Assembly (NCBI GenBank): GCA_030407005.1
Contig: JAUDYN010000004.1
Coordinates: forward strand, 1,426,001 to 1,490,000
Direction: 5' to 3'
Source of the DNA: Desarmillaria ectypa
Lineage: Eukaryota > Basidiomycota > Agaricomycetes > Agaricales > Physalacriaceae
DNA: 64,000 nt
Under the pieces are notes generated by a model. The model made no database searches. It had not been told where the DNA came from and worked only from the letters and a program-made list of their open reading frames with translations. Made by a program: the position numbers and the translations under genes. Position 1 is the first letter of the stretch, and each line of letters starts with the position of its first letter. Positions 49,825-59,201 of the stretch are shown here, piece after piece.

Positions 49825-50211
49825 TCTCCCCCGCACTGAAATAGTGACTGTCCCCAGTCACCTAAGTCCCTTTTGTACTTAGCAGTGCGTCCCACTAGTG
49901 GACCCTTACTACTTCCTTTTGAGGTCACAGTTCTCGATCACATTCTCATCACCAAGTCCAGCTGACACTTAGCCATCAGAGATCATCAAATTCACTTGAT
50001 GATTTTCAGGTTCACATGCAACAGTGCCGATCTTCTTTGATAGGACTCTATTCTTCTCATTCTATTCTCAATACTGGTTGGTATTCTGCTAATACAATCA
50101 TAGTTTTAGACTCGCCACTGGTCGTGCTGACCATTACTAGTCACTGCCTATACAGTTTTTCCATTACTAGTCTGTTATTACTGCGAATATCAACTGCCTA
50201 GATAGTCTTAT
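49825..50211 (-). other. L 3' untranslated region and purine tract
   Basis: About 390 bases between the pol stop and the 3' LTR. Only the purine tract at 49834-49825 is recognisable. ACTAGT palindromes occur at about 49893, 50135 and 50165. Confidence 0.6.
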
Positions 50212-53200
50212 CTAGCTTACGCTGTCATTACCCAGCAATATCAATTGTGTTTGACTGTTGTTGACTGCAGTTTTCGAGCTTCTAAGTCGACTAGTGATGG
50301 GGACTTCGTCCTCTTCACTACTATCGCTATCATTGTCACCAGGCTGAGGGTATCCCTCTGCTTCTGAACCTGAATCTTCACTATCAGATCCTCTAGTGTC
50401 GCTCTGTTGTAGTCTAATCCGGTCTACACCATACAGTTTCTTGCCTAAGGGCCGATAGTGGTATTCAGTTCCAACAGACTCGTCACTATCCACCAACTCT
50501 TTAAGAGTTTTAGGACTTACATCAATTAAATCATGAATTTTCTTGGGTAAGCTGATACTATGCCTCGTATGGTATGGGATTACTCTAAACTGAGCGACCG
50601 TGCCACCCACAAGTGATCCATCCAATTCTGCTAAGACATAGGAACCACCTTTGGTCCTTCTTATGACGACTAGTGGCCCCAAGTACCTTGGCTCCATCTT
50701 TCTATCCAGACTATCTTCAACGCGTGTGTTTCGCATAAGCACTAGTCGACCTGGTTTGAAGTCATAGTCCACAATAGTGGCCTTGTGCTCACGTTCATAG
50801 CGTAGTACTGTATCAAGCTTATTCTTACTGACTCTCTGTCTCATGGCCATTACATGTTGAGCATGCTTGGCTAGCGCTTTCGCACGGAGACCAATTAGGT
50901 CTGCAGTGCTCAAAATTCCACTTGGGGGTTTTACTAGCCAGGTAGCTTCAACTATGTCAAGCGGTACTATTGGATGTGCACCTAGTGCCATAAAATATGG
51001 TGAGCAACCCATCCCACGTTTAATAGTGATGCGGTCAGCCCACAATACATGCGGTAGGAAGTAAAACCACTTCCTTGCATTGCCACTAGTTGCCTTAAAG
51101 AGTGATTGACGAATATCCCAATGGCCTCTTTCTATCTTTCCATTCGCTTGCGAATTGTAAGGAGAGATCTTTATTCCAGTAATGCTGTACTTGTCTGCTA
51201 GCCATTGTATAACAGCAACCCATGGTCCGCCATTATCAGTTACTATTTCATACGGACAGCCCCACCTGCATATCACATCCTCAAAGAACCAAATCGCAAT
51301 AGCTTTAGCATTCTCATGTTGTAAAGCCCTTGCCTCTGGCCATGACGATAGTGAGTCGCGTGCATGAACTATATATTTGCACTTATTCGATGCTGGAGAC
51401 ATAACCATTGTGTCGCAGTGTACTTTTTGGAATAGTGACGGTGTCTCAGTGACAGAAGGTGGGATACGGAGCATAGTCTTCTGTCTGACTTGGCATAAAT
51501 GACAAGATTTGACATACCAACTGACATCTCGTTCCAACTCTGGCCACCAAAACCGCTGCTCCAATAGTGACTTAGTTGCATAAAAACCTCGATGTCCTAA
51601 TGAGTCATGTGCTGATCTCATCATATACATTCGATGGCTTTTATCGACCACTAGTCGATGGTTCCCTTCAATACTATGCCTGTACAGTCGTCCCCCTTTG
51701 TCTAGGAAGAAGTTATGACAGTACTGCTTAAAATTCAAGTACTGCTTGTCATTAAGTCCCTCTGGATGGTACCTGAGGTTTCTCAACCAGGTTCTGACAT
51801 GTGGTAAGCGTTCATCTTGTGCCAGTCCACTATTAGTCCGTTGCCTCTCTGGGTAGTCCTCCCTTTTGTTAGGGTCAAACTTATGTTCGAGACCTGGAAT
51901 TAGTGGAGTAGCCTTCAAGAACTGGCCTAGAGTTTCATCGGTGTTCACTTGTGCAAAGTACAGATTTCTTAATTCTAGCTCGTGTGAGCATGCATCATCC
52001 AATTCTACAGTAAAATCGTCAATACTCGTGGCTAGCGTATACATATAGCCACCTCGACTATCAATTTCATTCTTAAATTCTTCAAGTTCCTTTGGCCATG
52101 TACTAGTCCCTTCTGCTACTTCGAATTTCAAGGGGCCATGGTCTTCAAGCTCATAGTCCTCCAAGTCAGGGTGGACTTCATCTCCAGGTTGGGAGTCACG
52201 CCTTGATAGTCCATCTGCGGGGAAAGTACTACCTTTCACATGCCGAAGGGTGAAATGAAACATCAATATGTCCTCTATCCAACGGTTGATAGTGGCATTT
52301 GGTCCCATTCCAGGGTTGCTTAGCATACCCTTAATATATTGTGCATCAGTTTCAACTACTAAGTTGCGGATCCCAATGAGCCAATACTGACAAGCTTTTA
52401 ATGCTCGCAATAGTCCATACAGTTCGCGTTTGGGCTGTGAAAACCGTGCTTCTCTTTCATTCATTGTGATCGAACCAAAGCGAACATAGTAGCGCTTGGT
52501 AGGATCTTTTTCATCAACTTGATAGATGTAGAACCCAACAGCCTTGTATGAGGTATCAACGCATAGGCCTACTTCTGCTTCACTAGTGAGGTCAATTGGT
52601 CGAATAGCTGGACTATTCACAACCGCCTCTTTTAACTTATCCATGGCTAGTTGCTGTTCATCCTCCCATTCAAAGGGTATATTGAGCCGAGTCAACTTGA
52701 CTAGTGGCTCTGCTATCTTCGAATAGTCTTTTATAAACTTTCGACAGACTCCACAAGTGCCTAAGAAGGCTCGTACATCTGTGAGATGCTTGCAAGGGCC
52801 CCAACGACTGATGACTCCAGCCCTATCAGGTTCAATTTTTCTACCTTCATACGTACACAAATGACCAACCACCGTCATTTCTTCAACACACAAGAACGTT
52901 TTAGGTCCAGAAAAAGTTCCTCCACAATATTTCATCCGTTGGACCACTCGATTTATGTTCTGCATATGTTCCCATACAAAACGATGAATCCCTGGGTTCT
53001 CTGGAATAGTCTCAAAATTCCCCTCCCCTGTTTCATAGCGAGTCTTTGGTCCTCGTACAGGTACATCATCAATATAGGGACGAGTGACATGTGGGATTTC
53101 TTCTCTTAGGATATGTGTCACATCTTCATGGAATATTGGGACAGAATTCGTCCAACCCATCGGTAACTTTACTAGTCGCATAGAACCAAATGGTGTCTGG

Positions 53201-54318
53201 AAGGTAGTGTAGTCCCGAGACCCAACCGCTATGTCGCGCTTGTCATATTCAACATACAAGTCCAAACATCCTCCACAGGCTCGTCCAGCAAAGTGCTCTG
53301 AGAGTTCATCTGTGGCTGGTGGAATTCCTGAATGCGCAATAGTTACTGCATTGAGGGGCTCCAAACTATGTACTAGTCGAAGGCTTTTACCATCTTTCTT
53401 AATAACACAGAACCACCTTGATCTATATGAAGAATTAGATGGTTCATATACACCAGCTTCAATCTTGGATTTAATAATCCTACAGACTTCTTCATAGATC
53501 CCAGGTGGGATGGGAATGTTCTTCAATACCCATGGAGTGTGTGGTACTACAGGAATATCTATTGGCGGGAAGAAATCTTCTCGGAAATGCCCCCGTTCAG
53601 TATCATCCCAAGCGAATGCCTGTTCTTGGATAGTCATGAAATGGTGCATTAGTTTGCGCTCTTCTGGCCATAGAAATCCTTCTGGGTGATTCTCGTCAAT
53701 CTTAGCTTTTCTTTCTGGGGTATAGCGTGCTGTAGGTACATATTCTGGTGGACTAGTACTCAATAGTGGGATGTCTTTGAGGGGATCACCCTTAATGTCT
53801 CTCACTATTCGGAATTTTTCTGGCAGGTCACCCAGTAGTGGCTTTACCTTCAATGCTACAGGTTTATATTTCTTACTAGCGAGCACTGCGACTGGTTTAA
53901 AGTCTGGGCTCTTCATGCGTGCACCAAGGTGTTCAAAACCAGGGACTAGTGTCGTCTTTTTCTTCTTAGACTTACTAGTCTTTGACCTCGCATGCAAGTT
54001 ATCAACTAGTATATTATAAATTGGGATTTCATTATCTTCTCGTAATTGAGAGCCATCACTAATGTGCTCATACACATGATATTGTGCTTTGTAGCCCTCA
54101 AGGACTACCTTTCCTTGGAAGTAGGAGTTTAATAGTCCCTTGGCTTGTTCATCTTGGCATAATTTTTCTTCACAACTCATCGAAGCCATAAGAAAGTTGT
54201 CACATAGTTCTTTTTCTGAGAAACTAGCGCCTTCTTTTGGTTTCATATACGCTTCGATTTCCAAGTTACCATCACTAGTCTGTATGATTTGCAGGGCTAA
54301 CTCTCCTTGATCATTCAT
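50212..54318 (-). CDS. pol: L pol: RT, RNase H, integrase
   Basis: 1368 codons from the ATG at 54318-54316. That ATG shares its A with the TGA stop of the protease ORF (TGATG). RT is at about 53560-53000: GIYEEVCRIIKSKIEAGVYE, then KKDGKSLRLVHSLEPLN and the catalytic PYIDDVPVRG (YIDD, about 53075-53060). RNase H: GLCVDTSYKAVGFYIYQVDE, KRELYGLLRALKACQYWLIG, VVETDAQYIKGML (about 52580-52320). Integrase: finger HDSLGHRGFYATKS to SCHLCQ (about 51620-51490), then HCDTMV, IVTDNGGPW and NGKIERGHWDIRQ, giving D, D and E (about 51420-51110). A C-terminal tail of about 300 residues ends in an acidic serine-rich stretch (GDNDSDSSEEDE). No chromodomain seen. Full length and uninterrupted. Confidence 0.93.
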   Translation of the reverse strand: MNDQGELALQIIQTSDGNLEIEAYMKPKEGASFSEKELCDNFLMASMSCEEKLCQDEQAKGLLNSYFQGKVVLEGYKAQYHVYEHISDGSQLREDNEIPIYNILVDNLHARSKTSKSKKKKTTLVPGFEHLGARMKSPDFKPVAVLASKKYKPVALKVKPLLGDLPEKFRIVRDIKGDPLKDIPLLSTSPPEYVPTARYTPERKAKIDENHPEGFLWPEERKLMHHFMTIQEQAFAWDDTERGHFREDFFPPIDIPVVPHTPWVLKNIPIPPGIYEEVCRIIKSKIEAGVYEPSNSSYRSRWFCVIKKDGKSLRLVHSLEPLNAVTIAHSGIPPATDELSEHFAGRACGGCLDLYVEYDKRDIAVGSRDYTTFQTPFGSMRLVKLPMGWTNSVPIFHEDVTHILREEIPHVTRPYIDDVPVRGPKTRYETGEGNFETIPENPGIHRFVWEHMQNINRVVQRMKYCGGTFSGPKTFLCVEEMTVVGHLCTYEGRKIEPDRAGVISRWGPCKHLTDVRAFLGTCGVCRKFIKDYSKIAEPLVKLTRLNIPFEWEDEQQLAMDKLKEAVVNSPAIRPIDLTSEAEVGLCVDTSYKAVGFYIYQVDEKDPTKRYYVRFGSITMNEREARFSQPKRELYGLLRALKACQYWLIGIRNLVVETDAQYIKGMLSNPGMGPNATINRWIEDILMFHFTLRHVKGSTFPADGLSRRDSQPGDEVHPDLEDYELEDHGPLKFEVAEGTSTWPKELEEFKNEIDSRGGYMYTLATSIDDFTVELDDACSHELELRNLYFAQVNTDETLGQFLKATPLIPGLEHKFDPNKREDYPERQRTNSGLAQDERLPHVRTWLRNLRYHPEGLNDKQYLNFKQYCHNFFLDKGGRLYRHSIEGNHRLVVDKSHRMYMMRSAHDSLGHRGFYATKSLLEQRFWWPELERDVSWYVKSCHLCQVRQKTMLRIPPSVTETPSLFQKVHCDTMVMSPASNKCKYIVHARDSLSSWPEARALQHENAKAIAIWFFEDVICRWGCPYEIVTDNGGPWVAVIQWLADKYSITGIKISPYNSQANGKIERGHWDIRQSLFKATSGNARKWFYFLPHVLWADRITIKRGMGCSPYFMALGAHPIVPLDIVEATWLVKPPSGILSTADLIGLRAKALAKHAQHVMAMRQRVSKNKLDTVLRYEREHKATIVDYDFKPGRLVLMRNTRVEDSLDRKMEPRYLGPLVVIRRTKGGSYVLAELDGSLVGGTVAQFRVIPYHTRHSISLPKKIHDLIDVSPKTLKELVDSDESVGTEYHYRPLGKKLYGVDRIRLQQSDTRGSDSEDSGSEAEGYPQPGDNDSDSSEEDEVPITSRLRSSKTAVNNSQTQLILLGNDSVS

Positions 54319-54320
54319 CA
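54316..54320 (-). promoter_or_regulatory. protease/pol stop-start overlap TGATG
   Basis: The protease stop TGA (54320-54318) and the pol ATG (54318-54316) overlap exactly as at the gag/protease junction. A TTG codon just upstream opens the same frame, but the ATG is the natural start. Confidence 0.7.
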
Positions 54321-55628
54321 ATTCATTGAGTTCAATTGAAAACCCTCTTCAGCTGCTCTAGGTGCCATTTTGGCTAATCTAGGAGGAGCCCCTCTCAAGA
54401 AGGTTGGAATGGTGCACCTCCTACTAGTGTTTGGATCAGTGATGGTAATAATCTGACCACCATCTGCTTGATTCCTAATAACACTTTCTGTGAGAACATC
54501 AAACGGTCGGCCTAGTAGCACTTTATATGCTGGACTAGTGATGATATGTACTTGCAAGTACACGGTTATATCATTAAATAGGAATGGGACATTCCTTGCT
54601 AGTCCTAAGGTTTTCTCAAGCTGACCATTCGCACTCTGCATATGAATAGTTATGTCAGGATCCCATGCTATTCCTAGCCTAGTCGCAATGGTACTAGCCA
54701 TCGATACTATCTGTGAGCCACCATCAACTACACTTTCTTCTTTGCCTGCACCATTAATTAAAGGATAGACAGCTCGCAGACTAGCTGAGTCTTTGGCAAC
54801 TATTACCTGCTTAGGCTTTTCTCCTGGTGCTAGTGAATCGAGATACTGTAGATATGGGTCGGTCATAATCAAGGACCCAGCGGGAATTAAACCCATACTG
54901 AATTGCGCTGCCATGAATGTCGCAGATGGCAAATCGGAAATGTCAATCGCATCTGCATTCAAGGACAAGGCCTCATTAGCTGCGTTTTCTTCATCAATAG
55001 ACTTGTCAAATGGCAATGGGTCAGACTTGGGTTCTGTCTCCCCCACACTATACATCTGTTCTGTTACTGGCTGAGCCGAAATTCGTTTCTTAGCCATTAA
55101 TTTGGCAATTTCTTTTCTTAGAGGCTCAGACAGGTCCATGAGCTCTTCTGCATTCAAGATTATAGGCGTTTTCAATACTTTAGATGTGACATCCTGCACT
55201 CTACCCTCCTTATGGATGGGTGCCATATGTTTATATGCTGGTGTCTTGGATTCCTCGAATCTCACTTGGTTTTTCTTTTTGTTTGTGCCATCTGATGGGA
55301 GGGGCGCAAAACTTACACTCGGAACTTTTCTAAATGGCAGTTCTCGATGTGGGGCCTCATCCTCATCACTGCTAGCATCTTCTACTGTCACCGGTTTCTT
55401 ACTAGTGGGTTTAATGGTAGGTATTTCCACTACAACCGTCTTACTAGTGGGTACTCGTGGTGCAGGTTCTTCTTTATTATATTCATTATATTCATCAGAC
55501 ACTGGTTCAACCACTTTCTTTGCATATTTCTTCGGTTCAGTTCCCTTGGGTCTATTTTTAAAATGGTCCTCCAGCTGTTTATGGGGAATAGTCATAGGGA
55601 TTGACGTATTCTTCCCCATAGCCTTCAT
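54318..55628 (-). CDS. L protease ORF (separate retropepsin reading frame)
   Basis: 436 codons from an ATG (55628-55626) that overlaps the gag TGA as TGATG; it ends in a TGA that overlaps the pol ATG the same way. The first 250 residues are lysine/proline-rich linker. The retropepsin lies near residues 295-390: ESVVDGGSQIVSMASTIATR, then VPFLFNDITVYLQVHII and AYKVLLGRPFDVL, the hydrophobic-hydrophobic-G flap end of the fold. The active-site triad reads DGG instead of the usual DSG/DTG. It is in a frame of its own, whereas most Ty3 elements fuse protease to pol or gag. Confidence 0.85.
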   Translation of the reverse strand: MKAMGKNTSIPMTIPHKQLEDHFKNRPKGTEPKKYAKKVVEPVSDEYNEYNKEEPAPRVPTSKTVVVEIPTIKPTSKKPVTVEDASSDEDEAPHRELPFRKVPSVSFAPLPSDGTNKKKNQVRFEESKTPAYKHMAPIHKEGRVQDVTSKVLKTPIILNAEELMDLSEPLRKEIAKLMAKKRISAQPVTEQMYSVGETEPKSDPLPFDKSIDEENAANEALSLNADAIDISDLPSATFMAAQFSMGLIPAGSLIMTDPYLQYLDSLAPGEKPKQVIVAKDSASLRAVYPLINGAGKEESVVDGGSQIVSMASTIATRLGIAWDPDITIHMQSANGQLEKTLGLARNVPFLFNDITVYLQVHIITSPAYKVLLGRPFDVLTESVIRNQADGGQIITITDPNTSRRCTIPTFLRGAPPRLAKMAPRAAEEGFQLNSMN

Positions 55629-55630
55629 CA
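55626..55630 (-). promoter_or_regulatory. gag/protease stop-start overlap TGATG
   Basis: The gag stop TGA (55630-55628) and the protease ATG (55628-55626) share one base. A ribosome ending gag could restart on the adjacent AUG, as in termination-reinitiation. Confidence 0.7.
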
Positions 55631-57130
55631 GACCCTTTCGAAACCCTGTTGGGAAGACTCACCACTGCTAGCATGCGTGGCAACATACTGACTATCAAAA
55701 TTTTGGTCACTAGCCGCAGTCTGACTACTGGCCTGGTTGAATAGCGACTTCATTTGATTCAAGAAAACATTAGGATCAAATGATTGATTCAATGTTTGAC
55801 TACTTGTAGATGGAACAGGTGTTTGTAACAACTGAGGCTGAACAGTAGATTGAACAGGCGTTGAAACATGAGTGCTAGTCTGCCAATACTGCAGGTCTTG
55901 ACGAAGTCTATCGATCACTTCATCCCTAGCGTCTCGTGGCCTATTGGCATACAAAGAAGTGTTATCAGGTAGGCTGACATTAAATATTCCAGCCGGCCCA
56001 CTGACATCCTCCCAGAACATCTGTTCTTGCTTCTTATTCAACATTGCTAGCATTCGATCCATTGGACAGAGGTGCGCTGGTTCGCGTGGGATTGGATTAC
56101 CATCGGCCATCATGAACTTGCGGTCGACAAACTTCAACAATCCTTCTGCTAAGTGCTTCTGGACATTCTGGCAATCTCTTACGTAGTGCCCAGGTTTCCA
56201 GTCGTACCAGCAGTTGTCAGAAGGGCCTGCTCCTGGGTGTTCATTCTGTGGTCGTGATTGCCTTGGCAAGGAGCTATTATTTCCACCTTGTTGAAAGGCT
56301 TTCAATATTTGTTCTTGGCGCTCCTTTGCCTGTTTCTCACTCACGTCAATGCGATCGAGTAAAGTAGCTACTTGCTGCTTTACTTCTTCAAATTCTGCCT
56401 TGAATCCAGAACCACTAGTGGCTCCAGTAGATGATATACTTCCACTAGTCGCCGACAGAAGGTAACTAGTGGAGCTGTTGAGAGCAATATCGTCAGCTTC
56501 AGCAACAACCTCATCGAGGGTGTGCATATCTTCCCGTCTTTTCATGGGTCTTGCAGCAACCGGTGCAGCAGAACTACTGACACCAGCAGCAACAGCAGGT
56601 GCACTTGTCATGCTTTTGAATCCACGCTTGATACTCAATCGCAATGTGATGTTTTCTCTAAATGTGGGAGACAATGACTCAGTGAATTTCTCCACTAGTT
56701 CTCGATTCGTGACTAGTGCCGGAGGTTTCTGCAGCTTCTTAGCTTCGGTCAAGAATCTACGCTTGAACTTCAGATACGACTCGCGCTCGTCAGCCCCAAG
56801 GTTTGAGAACTTTCGCGATATACGCGTGAGCCTCTCCCAAGTGCCTGTCTCTGCGTCTGCCGCCTCTGGATAGTTTTTCAAGATAGCTTCCTTGAATTCG
56901 TCGAAGGTGCCACTATCATACTCCTCTAGGGTTTGCCATTCTTCTTCGGTACGTGCATCCGTATACCTTACTAGCTTCTTCTTCTTCTCGTCGTCGTCGG
57001 TGATGCTGTAGTCAGAGAATAAATCCTCCATTTGCCCAAGGAAACGACGCAAGTTCTCTGGTTCTTCACTATCAAACTTGGGCGCATCCCTAGACGTTGG
57101 TCTAGGCATCTTTTGGTTGTTAGTCGACAT
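55628..57130 (-). CDS. gag: L gag
   Basis: 500 codons from the first in-frame ATG (57130-57128, MSTNNQKMPRPTSRD). The frame stays open another 350 or so bases upstream through basic, serine-rich codons but has no ATG there, so a longer product would need a non-AUG start or a spliced leader. The capsid region has KFDSEEPENLRRFLGQMEDL, EFKEAILKNYPEAADAE and LKFKRRFLTEAKKL. A CCHC-like knuckle near 56215-56170 reads CWYDWKPGHYVRDC: the second cysteine is aspartate. The C-terminus is glutamine/serine-rich. It ends at the TGA that overlaps the protease ATG. Confidence 0.88.
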   Translation of the reverse strand: MSTNNQKMPRPTSRDAPKFDSEEPENLRRFLGQMEDLFSDYSITDDDEKKKKLVRYTDARTEEEWQTLEEYDSGTFDEFKEAILKNYPEAADAETGTWERLTRISRKFSNLGADERESYLKFKRRFLTEAKKLQKPPALVTNRELVEKFTESLSPTFRENITLRLSIKRGFKSMTSAPAVAAGVSSSAAPVAARPMKRREDMHTLDEVVAEADDIALNSSTSYLLSATSGSISSTGATSGSGFKAEFEEVKQQVATLLDRIDVSEKQAKERQEQILKAFQQGGNNSSLPRQSRPQNEHPGAGPSDNCWYDWKPGHYVRDCQNVQKHLAEGLLKFVDRKFMMADGNPIPREPAHLCPMDRMLAMLNKKQEQMFWEDVSGPAGIFNVSLPDNTSLYANRPRDARDEVIDRLRQDLQYWQTSTHVSTPVQSTVQPQLLQTPVPSTSSQTLNQSFDPNVFLNQMKSLFNQASSQTAASDQNFDSQYVATHASSGESSQQGFERV

Positions 57131-57623
57131 GGACGGTCTACTAACGGTTTGAATGGACTGTGAGTTCGTTTGTCCAGGTACTAGTGATATTCTATCTTCA
57201 CTAGGGAAGGAAGGTCTTGGCCTTAGGCGTGGTGCGATGGGTCTAGTCTGTTGAACTGTTAAGTTCGCGTTGATTTGCTGCGCTGTCCTAGCTTGTGAGC
57301 TATTGGGCGGTGCAGTTGCACTTCGTTTCTGCTTTAACAAGTCGTAGTTAGACGGAGATCCAACACCAGCAGCTCGTGAATTGGCTGTTGATCTTCCTCT
57401 TGGTCTCGAGGTAGCACTATTAGGTGCTAGCCTTGAAGACGATGCTCGTGCGGGCTCTGTAGTTCTAGCTTTGCCCTTCACTTTCGCTGAGGCTTGGTTA
57501 GACAGATTGCGTACAAGCTACTAGGTTTGAACAGTAGTTTATTTAACAAGACTAGTGTCAAATAAGCGTCTTTTATTCAACAGGATTATCAAGTCTGAAA
57601 CCCCCCTCGCGGTGGGCTCCAGA
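57131..57623 (-). other. L leader with tRNA primer-binding site
   Basis: Between gag and the 5' LTR. The primer site, on the minus strand TGGAGCCCACC (57621-57611), begins two bases after the LTR. It would pair with a tRNA ending GGTGGGCTCCA, the CCA-ended acceptor arm. Which tRNA cannot be told here. An ACTAGT lies at about 57551. Confidence 0.75.
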
Positions 57624-59082
57624 TGATGTGCTTGGTAACGGCGAGTGACAAAAGAATTAGGGAATGGCAATGAACACCAATCACACTAAACCTCTTACTA
57701 CTCTACACTTAATCACCAATATTGAATTCGGGTGGTTTCGAGTACGATGGAAGCACTCTGCAGACTTCAATAATCAAGTACAATTGTCTTTAAGACGTTT
57801 TATTCGTTACTAGTGAGTTTATACAAAGTACTACTCGTACTAGTGGGGTGGGTAAGACACAATTAGATAAGAGTGACTTGGTTTGAGCTACTGCGCTCGT
57901 TCTGACTGAAACTGCTTCAGGCTGGTGGCGCTCTTGGCCCTATACTGCTTCCTACAAGTGATAAACACTTGACCAGTCGCACTCTTGGCTGACTAGTGGC
58001 GCTCTTGGCCTAAGAATAAACTGATGGCACTCTTGGCCCTATACTGCTTCCTACAAGTGATAAACACTTGACTAGCCGCACTCTTGGCTAACTAGTGGCA
58101 CTCTTGGCCTAAGAATAAACTATAACTCCGAGAACTTTGCTTGAACTAACTTCAAAACACTCCAGACCTTTGCAGGACACAACAGTGACTCTAATGGACT
58201 TCAATTCAATGCAATTCTATGGGTGACTTAGCGACTATTAATCACTTCGTCGAGGTCAAGCACAAAAGCCTTTAATTGGGGACACCAGTTACTACCAGTG
58301 AGGGCTCAACTGTGGGGATGGCTTGCCTGCTTTGCACGAGTGCCCATCCCACTACTTATATACTACTGAGGCAAAACTATAAATATTATCTGGGTATAGG
58401 GTATATTGGTAAGGATTTCTTGGCTAGTCACGAATAATGGTGAATAATCACACAATAGTCGGTCTAGTCTGTTTTCTTTTCAAATATTCGGTCTAGAGAC
58501 TCCACAGTTGGTCTTTCTGCACCCTTGGCACAACTACATGCCCTAGTAACGCGGTTATATGGATATCCGGATATTGGTGCCTGTAACAGCTATCCGATCA
58601 TGATCGAGGGTGCAGTCCGGCTCCACTAGCATCGATCATAAGAGATCTATATCGAAATAGTCGGATCCGGGCTCAAGGTTAATCCATTCCTAATTTATTT
58701 CTAAGTCCTGTTTCAAGATTGCCATGTGACTAGTTATCCTGACTTAGGCGTTTATGCCCAGTCTGGGCTGCTAGTGACAGAACTTCACGAGATCTGTGTA
58801 CTCTGCTCCTGGTTTTTGTGTGCTAGTAGCATCCTTCGTTTGCTAGTGGCTGTATTTCACTTAGTCCTGCTAGCATTCGAGTTACTAGTCTGGCCGGCTG
58901 GTAGATTTAACCCACTAATGGTGTTGCATCTAAGTCCTGGCTCTACCAGTTGCTTACTGCTTTTAACTATCAGCTCGAAGCCTCAGCTATAGTCCTCTAT
59001 GTATCACTAGTATAGGATAGATGTGCAATAGTATTGTTACAAAATCGCAAAATCTAGGTGTGAATGCATAGACGGCATATCA
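57624..59082 (-). repeat. 5' LTR of L
   Basis: 1459 bases, matching 48366-49824 in every stretch I compared. TATATAA is on the minus strand at about 58363-58357. Followed on its right by the target duplication CCGT. Confidence 0.93.
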
Positions 59083-59090
59083 CCGTCTCG

Positions 59091-59201
59091 CTTCCCTGTG
59101 TATTCAGAAGACTTTTCCGGCTTCCCCGTACATTCGGAAGCAATTGATACCCCCTTGTCAGGATAGGTATCGGGTTCGATGCTTCCCCGTACATTCGGAA
59201 G
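59091..59201. repeat. Three copies of a 20-base inverted repeat in the E8 linker
   Basis: CTTCCCCGTACATTCGGAAG is at 59121-59140 and 59182-59201, and a three-mismatch copy is at 59091-59110. E7 has copies at 63817-63836 and 63878-63897. E2 lacks them at the equivalent point. Each unit can fold on itself (CTTCC...GGAAG). Confidence 0.75.

Larger units (their letters stand above)
48366..59082 (-). mobile_element. L: intact, very young long-LTR Ty3/gypsy element
   Basis: A 10717-base element with two 1459-base LTRs (TGATGTGC...GCATATCA), a tRNA-type primer site, gag, a separate protease ORF, pol and a purine tract, all on the minus strand. The LTRs have equal length and I found no difference in the stretches I compared, so the insertion is recent. 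Protease and pol run ATG-to-stop without lesions. Pol lacks a chromodomain and its sequence is far from E1-E8. It sits in the linker between gag and protease of E8. Truncated relatives lie at 17300-18268 and 31760-32483, so the family has been active more than once. Confidence 0.95.
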
